DNA of 54,848 bases, taken from contig NZ_JACJKQ010000014.1 of the NCBI RefSeq assembly GCF_016901575.1, positions 1 to 54,848 of the forward strand, given 5' to 3'. Every line of letters starts with the position of its first letter. The stretch's first letter is position 1. The translations under genes and the position numbers were made by a program. This document shows, one piece after another, positions 19,575 to 31,069 of this stretch. The stretch is from Enorma phocaeensis. Its GTDB lineage: Bacteria; Actinomycetota; Coriobacteriia; Coriobacteriales; Coriobacteriaceae. Under the pieces are notes generated by a model. It saw only the letters and a list, made by a program, of their open reading frames with translations, was not told the origin of the DNA and did not search any database.

Positions 19575-20942
19575 CTACGCGAGCCCCGAGAGCGCCTCGC
19601 GAACCAAGTCGGCCACGGCGCGGGCGTCGTTGATGTCGACCGTCCTGACGCTGTCCGCCGCCTGCCGCGCAACGACGTCGTTGCAGGCAAGCGCGATGGT
19701 GTGCTCGTCGACCAAATCAACCGAGCTTGCCCGATGGCGTCGGTCGACCCCGGACCTCGCCACGACAAAGTTGGGAAGTCCCGCCGTCTTGTATCCCTCG
19801 ACGATCACCACGTCGACATCTGTGTAGCGCTCGAGCATGCGCTCCAGGGGAAACTCCTCCGACGTGTCGGCATACTCGGCATATCGGTCTGCCGAGATGA
19901 GGCCTACATGGCGGCTCCCCGCCTGGGCATGGCGCCAAGAGTCCTTGCCGGGCACATCGATATCAAAGCCGGCGTGGCCGTGGTGCTTGATCGAGCCGAC
20001 GCGCAGGCCGCGCGCCGTCAAGATGTTGATGACCTTCTCGACCAGCGTGGTCTTGCCGGAGTTCTGGTAGCCGACAAAGGCGATGGCCGGAGCATGCGCC
20101 GCGGCAGGCGCGGCGGATGCGGCGACCGGCCGGCCGGCGATGTCGCACGCCACGGATGCCGACGCCACGTCTGGCGCGCAGGGCACGGCCCGCGCCACGT
20201 CGTCAGCCGACGCCGCGCCGTCCTGCATGTGCGTGGAGGCCAGCGGCCCTGAGGAGGAGGCGCCTGCCGCATCCGCATACGCAACCCCGGAAGTCGACGT
20301 TCCGGCCGTCTGCACGACGGGACCGTCGGCTGCCGCCACGGACTCCGACGCCTCGAGGGCACCCTGCCCGCCACGCTCCCAAAGGCCGCTTCTGCCTCCC
20401 TCTTTCCTCAGCAGGCGAACGTCCACGACCTCCATGCCGCGATCGACGGCCTTGCACATGTCATATATGGTGAGGCACGCCACGCTCGCCGCCGTCAGGG
20501 CCTCCATCTCGATGCCCGTCACGCCCGTCACGCCACAGGTCGCACGGACACGAAAGCCCACGCGACCGTCTTCGCGCGCCGGCGCCCAGCCTTCACGGGC
20601 GACCCCGGCGGGCGCGATGGGCAGAATGTCCACCTTGCTCTTGGTGATCATCAGCGGGTGGCACATGGGGATGAGGTCGCTTGTGCGCTTGGACGCCATA
20701 ATGCCCGCGACGCGCGCGCATGCCAGCACATCACCCTTCTTGGCACGGTCTTCGAGCACCATGGCCTGCGTCTCGGGATGCATGAGGATGCTGCCCTCGG
20801 CGATGGCGATGCGCTTGGTCTCGACCTTTTCCGAGACGTCGACCATGCGAACGTCGCCACGCTCGTCCACATGCGTCAACGTGTCGCGATACGCGTCGCG
20901 CGCGCCGGGCGCCGCGGCGGGTGTGTTGTTGCGAGCATCCAT
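19575..20942 (-). CDS. moaC: Fused MoaC-MobB molybdenum cofactor protein
   Basis: A 455-residue fusion. Residues 25-190 are MoaC, cyclic pyranopterin monophosphate synthase, which with MoaA makes c[23 protein letters not shown], the catalytic-region Lys and Asp in [10 protein letters not shown], and KEGGRSG. Residues 286-455 are MobB, a GTP-binding helper of molybdopterin guanine dinucleotide formation, with P-loop GYQNSGKTT at 291-299 and VEGYK. Between them is an Ala/Ser/Gly-rich linker of about 95 residues. The ATG at 20942 has GGAGGT just upstream. moaA follows upstream on the same strand. The fusion links an early and a late step of Moco synthesis. Confidence 0.92.
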   Translation of the reverse strand: MDARNNTPAAAPGARDAYRDTLTHVDERGDVRMVDVSEKVETKRIAIAEGSILMHPETQAMVLEDRAKKGDVLACARVAGIMASKRTSDLIPMCHPLMITKSKVDILPIAPAGVAREGWAPAREDGRVGFRVRATCGVTGVTGIEMEALTAASVACLTIYDMCKAVDRGMEVVDVRLLRKEGGRSGLWERGGQGALEASESVAAADGPVVQTAGTSTSGVAYADAAGASSSGPLASTHMQDGAASADDVARAVPCAPDVASASVACDIAGRPVAASAAPAAAHAPAIAFVGYQNSGKTTLVEKVINILTARGLRVGSIKHHGHAGFDIDVPGKDSWRHAQAGSRHVGLISADRYAEYADTSEEFPLERMLERYTDVDVVIVEGYKTAGLPNFVVARSGVDRRHRASSVDLVDEHTIALACNDVVARQAADSVRTVDINDARAVADLVREALSGLA

Positions 20943-21306
20943 GCGAACCTCCATGGCCGTTGCTTCAAGACTCCGTGCCAAGATTGTAGCCCGAAGCGGC
21001 ACGTTCCCGCCACGGCGGGCAGGTCGCGGGATTCCCCGACGGCTCCCAGGCCCGGCAGCGAGGATCGTGCCCACGGAATCAGCGGCTCGGCGGGGCGGAA
21101 TGAGGCCCGGCGCGGAAAACCAACCGGGTGCCGCCCAGCTGCGCCCAAGTCGCGTTGCCACTAGGTGCACATTGTCCATACGATTCGCTTGTCTCTGCTC
21201 ATGTGGTCAAAACTATTAATCTGATACATTTTCCGCATCATCATCCATGCGCTGCCGCATCCAGCACCGTAGAACGGCAGGCCAGCAGAGGCCCTGCCCG
21301 CAGCGG
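20943..21306. other. Gap between moaA and moaC-mobB
   Basis: These 364 bases carry no convincing gene. The segment near 21190-21230 is AT-rich and includes TTGACC on the minus strand, which could be part of a promoter for moaC-mobB, but no matching -10 is clear. No molybdenum cofactor riboswitch fold was recognised. Confidence 0.5.
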
Positions 21307-22383
21307 CTAGCCGCCGATCTGCGACATGAAGCGCTCGGTTCCTGCAATGACCTCGTGTTCCTGCGGCTTATGTGCGATTGCGTCGCGGTACACGGCGAGC
21401 ACCCGCTCGTCGTCTCCTGCGCGCAACGCGTCGCGCACCGAGTATTCCGCATCCGAAAACAGGCAGGGGCGAATGGCCCCGTCCGCCGTCAGACGCATGC
21501 GATTGCAGCGCGAGCAGAAATGGTTCGACATCGCGGAAATAAAGCCGACGGTCCCCGCCGCGCCGGGAAACCTCCAGTACCGCGCAGGCCCCGCACCCGA
21601 GGGCGTGGCCCCCTCATCCACCGGCTCCAATGCGCCCAGACCAAGGCCGAGCGCCTCCTTAGAGATGCGCTCGCGCAGCCCTAAGGACGGCACGGTGTCG
21701 CTTGCGTCCCAAGCGTTCACGTCGATGCCGCCCAGGCAGTGGGGTCCCGAGGTGTCGAGCGCGTCGTGCGCCCGCGTCGAACCGGTGCGCTCGTCACCGA
21801 TGGGCATGTATTCGATAAAGCGCACGTGAACGGGACGGTCGACCGAGAGCCGCGCCAGGCCGCACACATCCTGATGAAGCCGGCGAACCACCACGCAGTT
21901 CACCTTGACCGGCTCGAAGCCCCACCTCAGCGCCGCGTCGATGCCGCCGAGCGTCTGCTCGAGCCGCCCCAGGCGAGTGATGGCGGAAAACTGCTCAGGG
22001 TCGAGGGTGTCCAGCGAAATGTTGACGCGGTCGAGTCCGGCGTCTTTGAGCTCCGGCGCGAGACGCGGCAGAAGCGCCCCGTTGGTGGTGAGCGAAATGT
22101 CCTCGATACCGGGAATGGATCGCAGCTCGCGCACCAGCGGGACGATCCGGTGCGACACGAGCGGCTCTCCCCCCGTCAGGCGCACGCGGCTGATGCCCTC
22201 GGGCGCGACAAGCCGCACAAAACGCGCGATCTCCTCGGCAGAAAGCAGCTCGCCATGGGCCCGCGGGGGAACGCCCCCCTCAGGCATGCAATACACACAG
22301 CGGAAGTTGCATTTATCCGTGACGGCAATGCGCAGGTAGGTGATACCGCGGCCAAAGCCGTCGTGAAGCTCGTGCGCCGTCAT
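21307..22383 (-). CDS. moaA: GTP 3',8-cyclase MoaA
   Basis: A 358-residue radical SAM enzyme that converts GTP to (8S)-3',8-cyclo-7,8-dihydroguanosine triphosphate, the first step of molybdenum cofactor synthesis. The radical SAM cysteines are Cys25, Cys29 and Cys32 in CNFRCVYC. The C-terminal second 4Fe-4S motif is CSRCNRMRLTADGAIRPC. The protein ends in Gly-Gly (SQIGG), the conserved MoaA tail needed for activity. About 35 extra residues are inserted between the barrel and the second cluster, rich in Gly, Ala and Asp. The ATG at 22383 has GAAGGGG upstream. It works with the MoaC half of the adjacent fusion. Confidence 0.95.
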   Translation of the reverse strand: MTAHELHDGFGRGITYLRIAVTDKCNFRCVYCMPEGGVPPRAHGELLSAEEIARFVRLVAPEGISRVRLTGGEPLVSHRIVPLVRELRSIPGIEDISLTTNGALLPRLAPELKDAGLDRVNISLDTLDPEQFSAITRLGRLEQTLGGIDAALRWGFEPVKVNCVVVRRLHQDVCGLARLSVDRPVHVRFIEYMPIGDERTGSTRAHDALDTSGPHCLGGIDVNAWDASDTVPSLGLRERISKEALGLGLGALEPVDEGATPSGAGPARYWRFPGAAGTVGFISAMSNHFCSRCNRMRLTADGAIRPCLFSDAEYSVRDALRAGDDERVLAVYRDAIAHKPQEHEVIAGTERFMSQIGG

Positions 22384-22500
22384 GCGCGCCCCTTCTCATC
22401 CCCTTGCCGCGACACGCAAGGTTGTCGCAGACGATTATTCTCGTACGAGCATAACACGATGGCTTTTCTTTGACCCGGCGGGACCGTGGTTCATCCGGGG

Positions 22501-24447
22501 CTAGTCAAGCTCCTTGAGGCCCTGGCAGAGCTTCCAATACTCGCCGCCAAGGGCATAGAGCTCCTCGTGCGTGCCGCGCTCGATGATGCGGCCGTGATCG
22601 AGCACCATGATGGCGTCGGCGTTTCGCACCGTCGACAGCCGGTGGGCGATCATGAACGTCGTTCTGCCCCGCATGAGCGCGTCCATGCCCTTTTCGATAA
22701 GGGCCTCGGTGCGCGTGTCGATCGAGCTCGTCGCCTCGTCCAGGATGAGCACCGGCGGGTCTGCGACGGCGGCGCGGGCGATGGCCAGAAGCTGACGCTG
22801 GCCTTGGGAGAGGTTCGCGCCGTCCGAGGTGACCATGGTGTCGTAGCCCTGCGGCAGGCGCCGGATGAAGCTGTCTGCGTTAGCCAGGTGAGCCGCGCGG
22901 CGAACCTCCTCGTCGGTTGCGTCCAGCTTGCCGAAGCGGATGTTCTCGGCGATGGTCCCCGTAAACAGATGCGTGTCCTGCAGCACGATGCCCAGGCTGC
23001 TGCGCAGGCTCGCCTTCTGGATGTTCTTCACATTGATGCCGTCGTAAGTGATCTCGCCCTCGTCGATGTCGTAGAAGCGGTTGATGAGGTTGGTGATCGT
23101 CGTCTTGCCCGCCCCGGTCGAGCCGACGAAGGCGATCTTCTGGCCAGGCTCGGCAAACAGGTTGAGCTTATGCAGCACCTCGTGGCCCTCGTCGTAGCCG
23201 AAGCTCACGTCATGGAAGCGCACGTCTCCGCGCAGGGGGATGAGCCCCGTTGCCAGAAGGGTCCCGTCCACGCCCATCGCCATGGCCTGCGCGTGCGCCC
23301 CTTGGTCCTCGGCCGCCAGCGCGCCCGAAGGGGACGCCTCGGCCTTCCCGCCTGGCGCCACCGGCACCAGCGCGCCCCAGGCCCCCAGGCCCATGCCCTC
23401 GGGAAGCCGCCACGCCCACGAGTCCTTCCCCGTGCGCACCAGCTGCACCAAGCCGTCGTCCACCTCTGGGACCTCGTGCATCGCGGCAAACACGCGCTCT
23501 GCGCCGGCGAGCGCCGAAAGCAAGAAGTTGGACTGCTGGGTGAACTGGTTGATGGGCAGAGCCGTCTGGCGCACAAAGACCAGATAGCTTGCGAGCGCGC
23601 CCACATCGGTCAGGCCCGCGATGGCCATGTATCCACCGAGAACCGCCACGATCGCATAGTTCACGTAGCTGATGGACACCACCGCAGGGATCATCGAGGC
23701 GGCATATGCCTGCGCGCCGGTGCCCGCAACGCGCAGACGCTCGTTCTTCTCGCGGAACGCCTCGACGTTGGACGACTCATGGTTAAAGACCTTCACGACC
23801 TTCTGGCCCGTGACCATCTCTTCGATATAGCCGTCGAGCTCGCCCAGCACGCTCTGCTGGCGCTGGAAGAAGCTGCGGCTTCGCTTGGTGGAGAAGCGGA
23901 TGTAGGCAAACATGGCCACATATCCCACCACCACGAGCAGGCTCAGCTGCCAATTGAGCACGAAGATCATGACGAGCGTGCCCACGATCTGAATGAAGCT
24001 CTGAATGACGAGCGCGAAGCCGTTGTTCATGGCCTCGGCGACCGTGTCGACGTCGTTGGTGAAGTAGCTCATGATGTCGCCGCGGCTGCGCGAGTCGAAA
24101 TAGCGCAGGGGCAGCCGCTGCATATGCACAAACAGGTCGCGTCGGATATCGAACAGCACCTTTTGCGCCGCATGCACCATGAGCTGTGTATAGGCGAGCG
24201 CCGCCAGGACGCCCGTCGCATAGACCGCGGCCGTGAGCACGATGCAGGCGACGAAGCCCTCGACATCGCCCTCGGCAAGGCGATCGACCACGGGCCGAAT
24301 CATATAGGTGCCCAGAAGGTTTGCCAGCGCGGAGACCGAGACCAGCACGGCGACCGCCAGGAAGAGCAGCTTATGCCGCCCCATGTACGAAAGCAGCTCG
24401 CGCAGCGTGCGCAGCAGATTCTGAGGCTTGTTACCCGGTGCCGGCAT
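22501..24447 (-). CDS. ABC exporter, canonical half (fused TMD-NBD)
   Basis: A 648-residue half-transporter: six helices (residues 25-320 or so), then a nucleotide-binding domain with Walker A GSTGAGKTT, ABC signature NLSQGQRQL, Walker B LILDEATSSID with the catalytic Glu, and H-loop IAHRLST. The signature has Q for G, as in the canonical member of heterodimeric exporters such as TM288. About 75 extra residues, Gly/Ala-rich, are inserted between the membrane domain and the NBD. It starts at an ATG overlapping the stop codon of its partner (TGATG), so the two are translationally coupled. The pair is expected to export drugs or peptides; the substrate is unknown. Confidence 0.93.
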   Translation of the reverse strand: MPAPGNKPQNLLRTLRELLSYMGRHKLLFLAVAVLVSVSALANLLGTYMIRPVVDRLAEGDVEGFVACIVLTAAVYATGVLAALAYTQLMVHAAQKVLFDIRRDLFVHMQRLPLRYFDSRSRGDIMSYFTNDVDTVAEAMNNGFALVIQSFIQIVGTLVMIFVLNWQLSLLVVVGYVAMFAYIRFSTKRSRSFFQRQQSVLGELDGYIEEMVTGQKVVKVFNHESSNVEAFREKNERLRVAGTGAQAYAASMIPAVVSISYVNYAIVAVLGGYMAIAGLTDVGALASYLVFVRQTALPINQFTQQSNFLLSALAGAERVFAAMHEVPEVDDGLVQLVRTGKDSWAWRLPEGMGLGAWGALVPVAPGGKAEASPSGALAAEDQGAHAQAMAMGVDGTLLATGLIPLRGDVRFHDVSFGYDEGHEVLHKLNLFAEPGQKIAFVGSTGAGKTTITNLINRFYDIDEGEITYDGINVKNIQKASLRSSLGIVLQDTHLFTGTIAENIRFGKLDATDEEVRRAAHLANADSFIRRLPQGYDTMVTSDGANLSQGQRQLLAIARAAVADPPVLILDEATSSIDTRTEALIEKGMDALMRGRTTFMIAHRLSTVRNADAIMVLDHGRIIERGTHEELYALGGEYWKLCQGLKELD

Positions 24448-26315
24448 CAGCGCTCGCCCCCTTTCGATGGATCGAGTTGGCCGTGCGAAGACGACGTCGC
24501 CTCTTCATGCGGCGAGGCGGCAGACCCTACCAGAGCGTCCGCTGCCTGGACGGCGCCGGCCCGCGCCGCGGCGCCGCCGTCCCCACATGGCCCGTGCTGC
24601 TTGGTTTGAGACGCATAGATCTCCTGGTAGATGTTGTCGCTTGCGAGCAGCTCCGCATGCGTTCCCACCGCATGCACGCGACCGTCATCGAGGACGACGA
24701 TCTGGTCCGCCTCCATGACCGAGCTGACGCGCTGCGCGATGATCACCTTCGTCACCCCGGTAAGCGAGGCGAGCGCCGAGCGGATATCCGCCTCGGTCGC
24801 CATGTCGACCGCGCTGGTCGAGTCGTCGAAGATGAGCACCTTCGGGCGCTTCAGGAGGGCGCGGGCGATGCACAGGCGCTGCTTCTGGCCTCCGGACACG
24901 TTGACGCCGCCCTGGCCCAGATCGTAGTCGAGCCCGCCGGGCAGGCGGTCCAAAAACTCGTCCACGCGCGCCTGGCGGCACGCCTCGAGCAGCTCGCCGG
25001 TGGTCGCGTGGGCGTCGCCCCACAAAAGGTTCTCGCGCACCGTGCCCGAAAACAGCACGTTCTTCTGCAGCACGATCGCCACGGCGTCGCGCAGCGCCGC
25101 CACATCGTACTCGCGCACGTTGCGGCCGCCTATCATGACCTCACCTTCCGTCGCATCATACAGGCGCGGAATCAGCTGCACGAGCGTGGTCTTGCCCGAG
25201 CCCGTTCCTCCCAGCACGCCCACCGTCGAGCCTGCTGGAATGGAGAGCGTCACGTGCTCGAGCACGTTTGCCTGCGCGTCGGCGCGGTACTTGAACGACA
25301 CGTCGCGGAACTCGATCGACCCATCCTCCACCTCGGTCGCCGCATGCTCCGGAGACGCGAGGTCCACCGGCTCGTCGAGCACCTCGCAGATGCGGTGGAT
25401 GCTCGCGAGCGACCGCGTGAGCAGCAAAAACACGTTGGAGATCATGATGAGGGAGTTCATGATCTGCATCACGTAGGAGAGAAAGCCCGTAAGCTCGCCC
25501 ACGGCGAGGGCGCCGCCCAAGATCATCTGGCCGCCGAACCACATGATGAGCGTCGTCACGGTATACATGGACACGTAGAGCACCGGCATGTTGAGGACGG
25601 CGAAGCGGAAGGTGTGCTCGCTCGTGCCCGCCAGCTCCTCGTTCACGCGGCGGAACTGCTCGCATTCATAGTCGCCTCGCACATAGGCCTTCACGGCGCG
25701 CACGGCGGTGAGCATCTCCTGCACCACGTCGTTCAGGCGGTCGACCGTGCGCTGCAGCACGCCGTAGAGCGGGCCCACGTGCCGCACGATGAGCACGAGT
25801 GCGACCGCCATGACGGGCGCCACGGCGACAAACACCAGCGCGAGCTCGGTATTGAGGTAAAACGCCAGGGCGAACCCGATCACCAGCATCACGGGGCCGC
25901 GCACCATGGGCCGGAACCCCGCATTGAGGGCGTTCTGGATGACGGTGACGTCGGTGGTCATGCGCGTGACAAGCGAGCTCGTCTCAAAGTGGTCGAGATT
26001 GGTGAACGAATAGCCCTGCACGCGCTCGTACTCGGCGGCGCGCAGATGGGCTCCCAGCCCATAGGACGCGCGGGCGGCAAATCGGGCGTACATGAGGCCT
26101 GTCACCAGCGACAGCACCGCGCAGACGCCCATATACATGCCCTGGCGCACAATGTAGTCGACGTCGCGCCTGGCGACGCCCACATCGATGATGTCCGCCA
26201 TGAGGATGGGGATCACCATCTCGAAGGCGCTCTCGATGACGACGAGCAGGATGCCGATGACCGCGTCGCGGCGGTACTGGCCCAAAAAGCCGACGATGCG
26301 GCGAAGCTCATGCAT
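24447..26315 (-). CDS. ABC exporter, degenerate half (fused TMD-NBD)
   Basis: A 622-residue partner of the preceding half-transporter. Six helices are followed by an NBD with Walker A GGTGSGKTT and a standard signature NVSGGQKQRL. The catalytic Glu of Walker B is Asp (LIFDDSTSAVD) and the switch-loop His is Gln (IAQRVSSV). This is the usual degenerate site of heterodimeric exporters. A hydrophilic tail of about 50 residues ends the protein. The ATG at 26315 has GGGAGG at good spacing and overlaps the end of marR by eight bases (ATGCATGA), so marR and both exporter genes form one operon. Confidence 0.93.
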   Translation of the reverse strand: MHELRRIVGFLGQYRRDAVIGILLVVIESAFEMVIPILMADIIDVGVARRDVDYIVRQGMYMGVCAVLSLVTGLMYARFAARASYGLGAHLRAAEYERVQGYSFTNLDHFETSSLVTRMTTDVTVIQNALNAGFRPMVRGPVMLVIGFALAFYLNTELALVFVAVAPVMAVALVLIVRHVGPLYGVLQRTVDRLNDVVQEMLTAVRAVKAYVRGDYECEQFRRVNEELAGTSEHTFRFAVLNMPVLYVSMYTVTTLIMWFGGQMILGGALAVGELTGFLSYVMQIMNSLIMISNVFLLLTRSLASIHRICEVLDEPVDLASPEHAATEVEDGSIEFRDVSFKYRADAQANVLEHVTLSIPAGSTVGVLGGTGSGKTTLVQLIPRLYDATEGEVMIGGRNVREYDVAALRDAVAIVLQKNVLFSGTVRENLLWGDAHATTGELLEACRQARVDEFLDRLPGGLDYDLGQGGVNVSGGQKQRLCIARALLKRPKVLIFDDSTSAVDMATEADIRSALASLTGVTKVIIAQRVSSVMEADQIVVLDDGRVHAVGTHAELLASDNIYQEIYASQTKQHGPCGDGGAAARAGAVQAADALVGSAASPHEEATSSSHGQLDPSKGGER

Positions 26316-26946
26316 GGCCGCCCTCCCGAACACGGGCGGCGTCCCGAGCGGCCGCGACATCGTCGAGCACTCGTCCCGCGCCCCGCTCCGAGCTCATGCT
26401 CCGCGCATCGGCAAGCTCGCGCTCATAGGCGCGCAGGTTGTCGCGGGCGCGGGCGAGGAAGTCCGCAAACGCCGTTCGCTCCTCGCTTGAGAAACCTTTG
26501 AGCATGGCCGCCGCCTCTTCGCGGCAGGCGGCATCCCATGACTGCGCGACGCGCTTGCCCTCGCCCGTGAGCCTGACCACCTTGGCGCGGCGGTCTTCGG
26601 CGTTGGTCTCGAAGGTCACGAATCCCTTGCGCCTGAGCGCGTCCAGCGCGCGCGACACGCCGGCCGGATCGAGCTCAAAGTAGTCGGCGAGCTCGCGCTG
26701 GGAGCACGCTCCGAAGCGGTCGAGGTACGAGAGCAGCCTTGGCTGGCCCGTTCCCAAACCGATCGAGGCCATAAAGGGGTGCATGAGCGCGCGCTGCGCG
26801 TGGGCGGCGCGATACAGCAGGGAGCGATACGTGACGAGGTCGGGCTCCATCGAGCCTGCCCGCCCGTCCTGCCGTGGCGGCTCCTGCTCGCCTTCCGCCC
26901 CCGAGGCGGAACCGTCAACAAGATGCACCGAATCACCCTGTGCCAT
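26308..26946 (-). CDS. MarR family transcriptional regulator
   Basis: A 212-residue winged-helix regulator. The HTH and wing are seen around CSQRELADYFELDPAGVSRA, followed by LRRKGFVTFETNAEDRRAKV, the usual MarR pattern in which the DR of the wing contacts DNA. There is an extended Gly/Glu-rich N-terminus of about 35 residues. The ATG at 26946 has GGAG eight bases upstream. It is the first gene of an operon with a heterodimeric ABC exporter, an arrangement typical for a ligand-sensing repressor that controls an efflux pump and itself. A candidate operator lies just upstream. Confidence 0.9.
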   Translation of the reverse strand: MAQGDSVHLVDGSASGAEGEQEPPRQDGRAGSMEPDLVTYRSLLYRAAHAQRALMHPFMASIGLGTGQPRLLSYLDRFGACSQRELADYFELDPAGVSRALDALRRKGFVTFETNAEDRRAKVVRLTGEGKRVAQSWDAACREEAAAMLKGFSSEERTAFADFLARARDNLRAYERELADARSMSSERGAGRVLDDVAAARDAARVREGGHA

Positions 26947-26959
26947 ATGACCATCTCCG

Positions 26960-26983
26960 ATTTATATGATTGGTCAAGTAAAT
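26960..26983. promoter_or_regulatory. Candidate MarR operator
   Basis: ATTTA (26960-26964) and TAAAT (26979-26983) form an imperfect palindrome in an AT-rich patch 14 bases upstream of the marR ATG. TTGACC lies inside it on the minus strand. The position suits autorepression; the short arms make it uncertain. Confidence 0.35.
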
Positions 26984-27137
26984 GCGAGACATCAGTATAC
27001 GCCGGGCACACGCGGCCAGCAATCCAGGTCGCCTCGGCACGGCACAGATATCCAAACGGTTAACGTCCGACCGCCCACAAGGCCATTCGCCCGCAAGCGC
27101 TCGCGGACACCTTGTGCACTTGGCAGACAGACACCCC

Positions 27138-27157
27138 GGCAGCAGCGGGGTGCTGCC
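27138..27157 (-). other. GC-rich hairpin past ligA
   Basis: GGCAGCA (27138-27144) and TGCTGCC (27151-27157) form a 7-bp stem, 54 bases beyond the ligA stop codon. There is no clear T tract, so it may stall or stabilise the transcript end rather than terminate it. Confidence 0.35.
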
Positions 27158-27210
27158 ACCGCCGGCACGCGACGGCGGCGCCCCGCGACTCACCCTGACG
27201 CGAGCTTCCC

Positions 27211-29780
<2,570 letters not shown>

Positions 29781-29885
29781 CGCACGTTCGCAGCCCATCG
29801 GGGGTTCGCAGGCACCGCCATCTGCGAAGGCGCCACCTGAGACAGGAGCAAATCCGCGCGGCGCCACCCGGATCGAGTCGGGACC

Positions 29886-30551
29886 TCACCTGCCAAAGAA
29901 CACATACACGCAGACGCACAGCGCCACCATGAGCACGAGCGCCACCGACCCGATGAGGCGACATGCCTCCCAGTTGGGCAGAACCACCCGATACAGCACG
30001 TCGTCAGGCAGCCTCGTCCCCTCGTGCCGACCTTCTAGATACGCTGCCACCTCAACCGCATCGTGAAGCCTTTGGTCGTCGAGAAAGCGCCGGATCTTTC
30101 GCTGCTGGGACGCCCGGGCGAAGCAGAGCCCCAGCTGGAGGCAGTTGAGGCAGACGCCCCACAGCGCCAGCCCGTCATAGAGAGACCTGTCGACCGACGC
30201 GTCGAGCCCTATCCGCCACACCTGTATGACAATCAAGGCAAGCGTCACCACGAAGAAGGCCCCATACCAAAACACCGAGCCAGCCAGGAGCTTCGCGAGG
30301 GTATGGCGGTCGTCGGCGGTGGAAGTCAGCAGCTCCTGGGCGTCGTCGCCCATGAGCGCGTCAACCGAGGTCTCGAGACGCCGAGACAGCATCTTGAGGC
30401 TCTCGACGTCAGGCAAGGTCCTTCCGCACTCCCAGTTGTTAACCGTCTGGCGAGAGACATATATCTCCTGCGCCAGCGCCGCCTGAGACAATCCCGCGGC
30501 CTCGCGCGCGATGCGAATATTGGCGCCGATCTCTTCTGCCAGCGTGCCCAT
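29886..30551 (-). CDS. XRE family regulator with membrane domain
   Basis: A 221-residue protein with an N-terminal Cro/C1-type helix-turn-helix (residues 5-60: LSQAALAQEIYVSRQTVNNWE, with the typical RTLPDVESLKMLS after it) and two hydrophobic regions, at about 85-150 and near the C-terminus (VALVLMVALCVCVYVFF). It would be a membrane-tethered DNA-binding protein; the signal is unknown. The ATG at 30551 has GGAGGT four bases upstream; an ATG at 30563 is the alternative. It has no obvious partner gene. Confidence 0.82.
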   Translation of the reverse strand: MGTLAEEIGANIRIAREAAGLSQAALAQEIYVSRQTVNNWECGRTLPDVESLKMLSRRLETSVDALMGDDAQELLTSTADDRHTLAKLLAGSVFWYGAFFVVTLALIVIQVWRIGLDASVDRSLYDGLALWGVCLNCLQLGLCFARASQQRKIRRFLDDQRLHDAVEVAAYLEGRHEGTRLPDDVLYRVVLPNWEACRLIGSVALVLMVALCVCVYVFFGR

Positions 30552-30745
30552 ACCGACCTCCATTGCCGCCCCTGCCCGACGTTGCGTCTCCCCTATCGTA
30601 TGCCCTTCAGACATCACGCCCAATCGAGTGGGGCGAATATCGCCGTGAAGCGGGTGTCTAAGTCCTTTGACACCACCCGATACCTGCACGTTTATGGGTT
30701 CATATAGCGTGGCATATGCTCCCGCGGGCACCGCCGGACGCGAAA

Positions 30746-30769
30746 GAGGGCGGCCAGATGACCGCCCTC
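30746..30769 (-). terminator. Terminator-like hairpin of the rnf operon
   Basis: GAGGGCGG (30746-30753) and CCGCCCTC (30762-30769) form a perfect stem with an 8-base loop. On the minus strand a short TTTC follows. It lies 109 bases past the last gene of the rnf operon. Confidence 0.6.
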
Positions 30770-30877
30770 CCTAAAGACAACTTGTTGTCAGATGAGCTGC
30801 AAGCACATCGACGTGCCACGCTCCGATACGCAGTGACCGGAGCCGCTCCAGAGCACCCGCCAGAGCCTAGGCCATTC

Positions 30878-31057
30878 CTACTCGGAAGCCGGGGCCTCGG
30901 CATCGGCGACGGCAGCCGCCTCGGCAGCCTCGGCAGCGGCCTTCTTCTCAAGCCAGTCGGCGCGACGGTCGCGACGCGACACGATGCCCAGCACCACCGC
31001 AGGAATAAACGCTACGACGACGAGCGCCATAAGCGGGGCGAACACATAGACAAACAT
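30878..31057 (-). CDS. Small single-helix protein at the rnfB position
   Basis: A 59-residue protein starting MFVYVFAPLMALVVVAFIP, one transmembrane helix, then a basic SRRDRRADWLEKK stretch and an Ala/Glu-rich tail ending PASE. It starts 12 bases after the rnfA stop codon and is followed by the operon terminator. Its layout, a membrane helix followed by SRR, resembles the N-terminal anchor of RnfB, but the whole iron-sulphur region of RnfB is absent and there are no cysteines at all. It may be a membrane subunit or assembly factor that replaced RnfB, or a remnant. It is preserved as an intact frame with a start codon, SD-like GGGGGA upstream and normal codon use, so it is probably translated. 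Confidence 0.7.
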   Translation of the reverse strand: MFVYVFAPLMALVVVAFIPAVVLGIVSRRDRRADWLEKKAAAEAAEAAAVADAEAPASE

Positions 31058-31069
31058 CGTCAGTCCCCC

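Noticed and set aside
22486-26501. Long plus-strand frames opposite the ABC exporter genes
   Set aside because: Mirror frames of two well-supported transporter genes; no motif or ribosome binding site.
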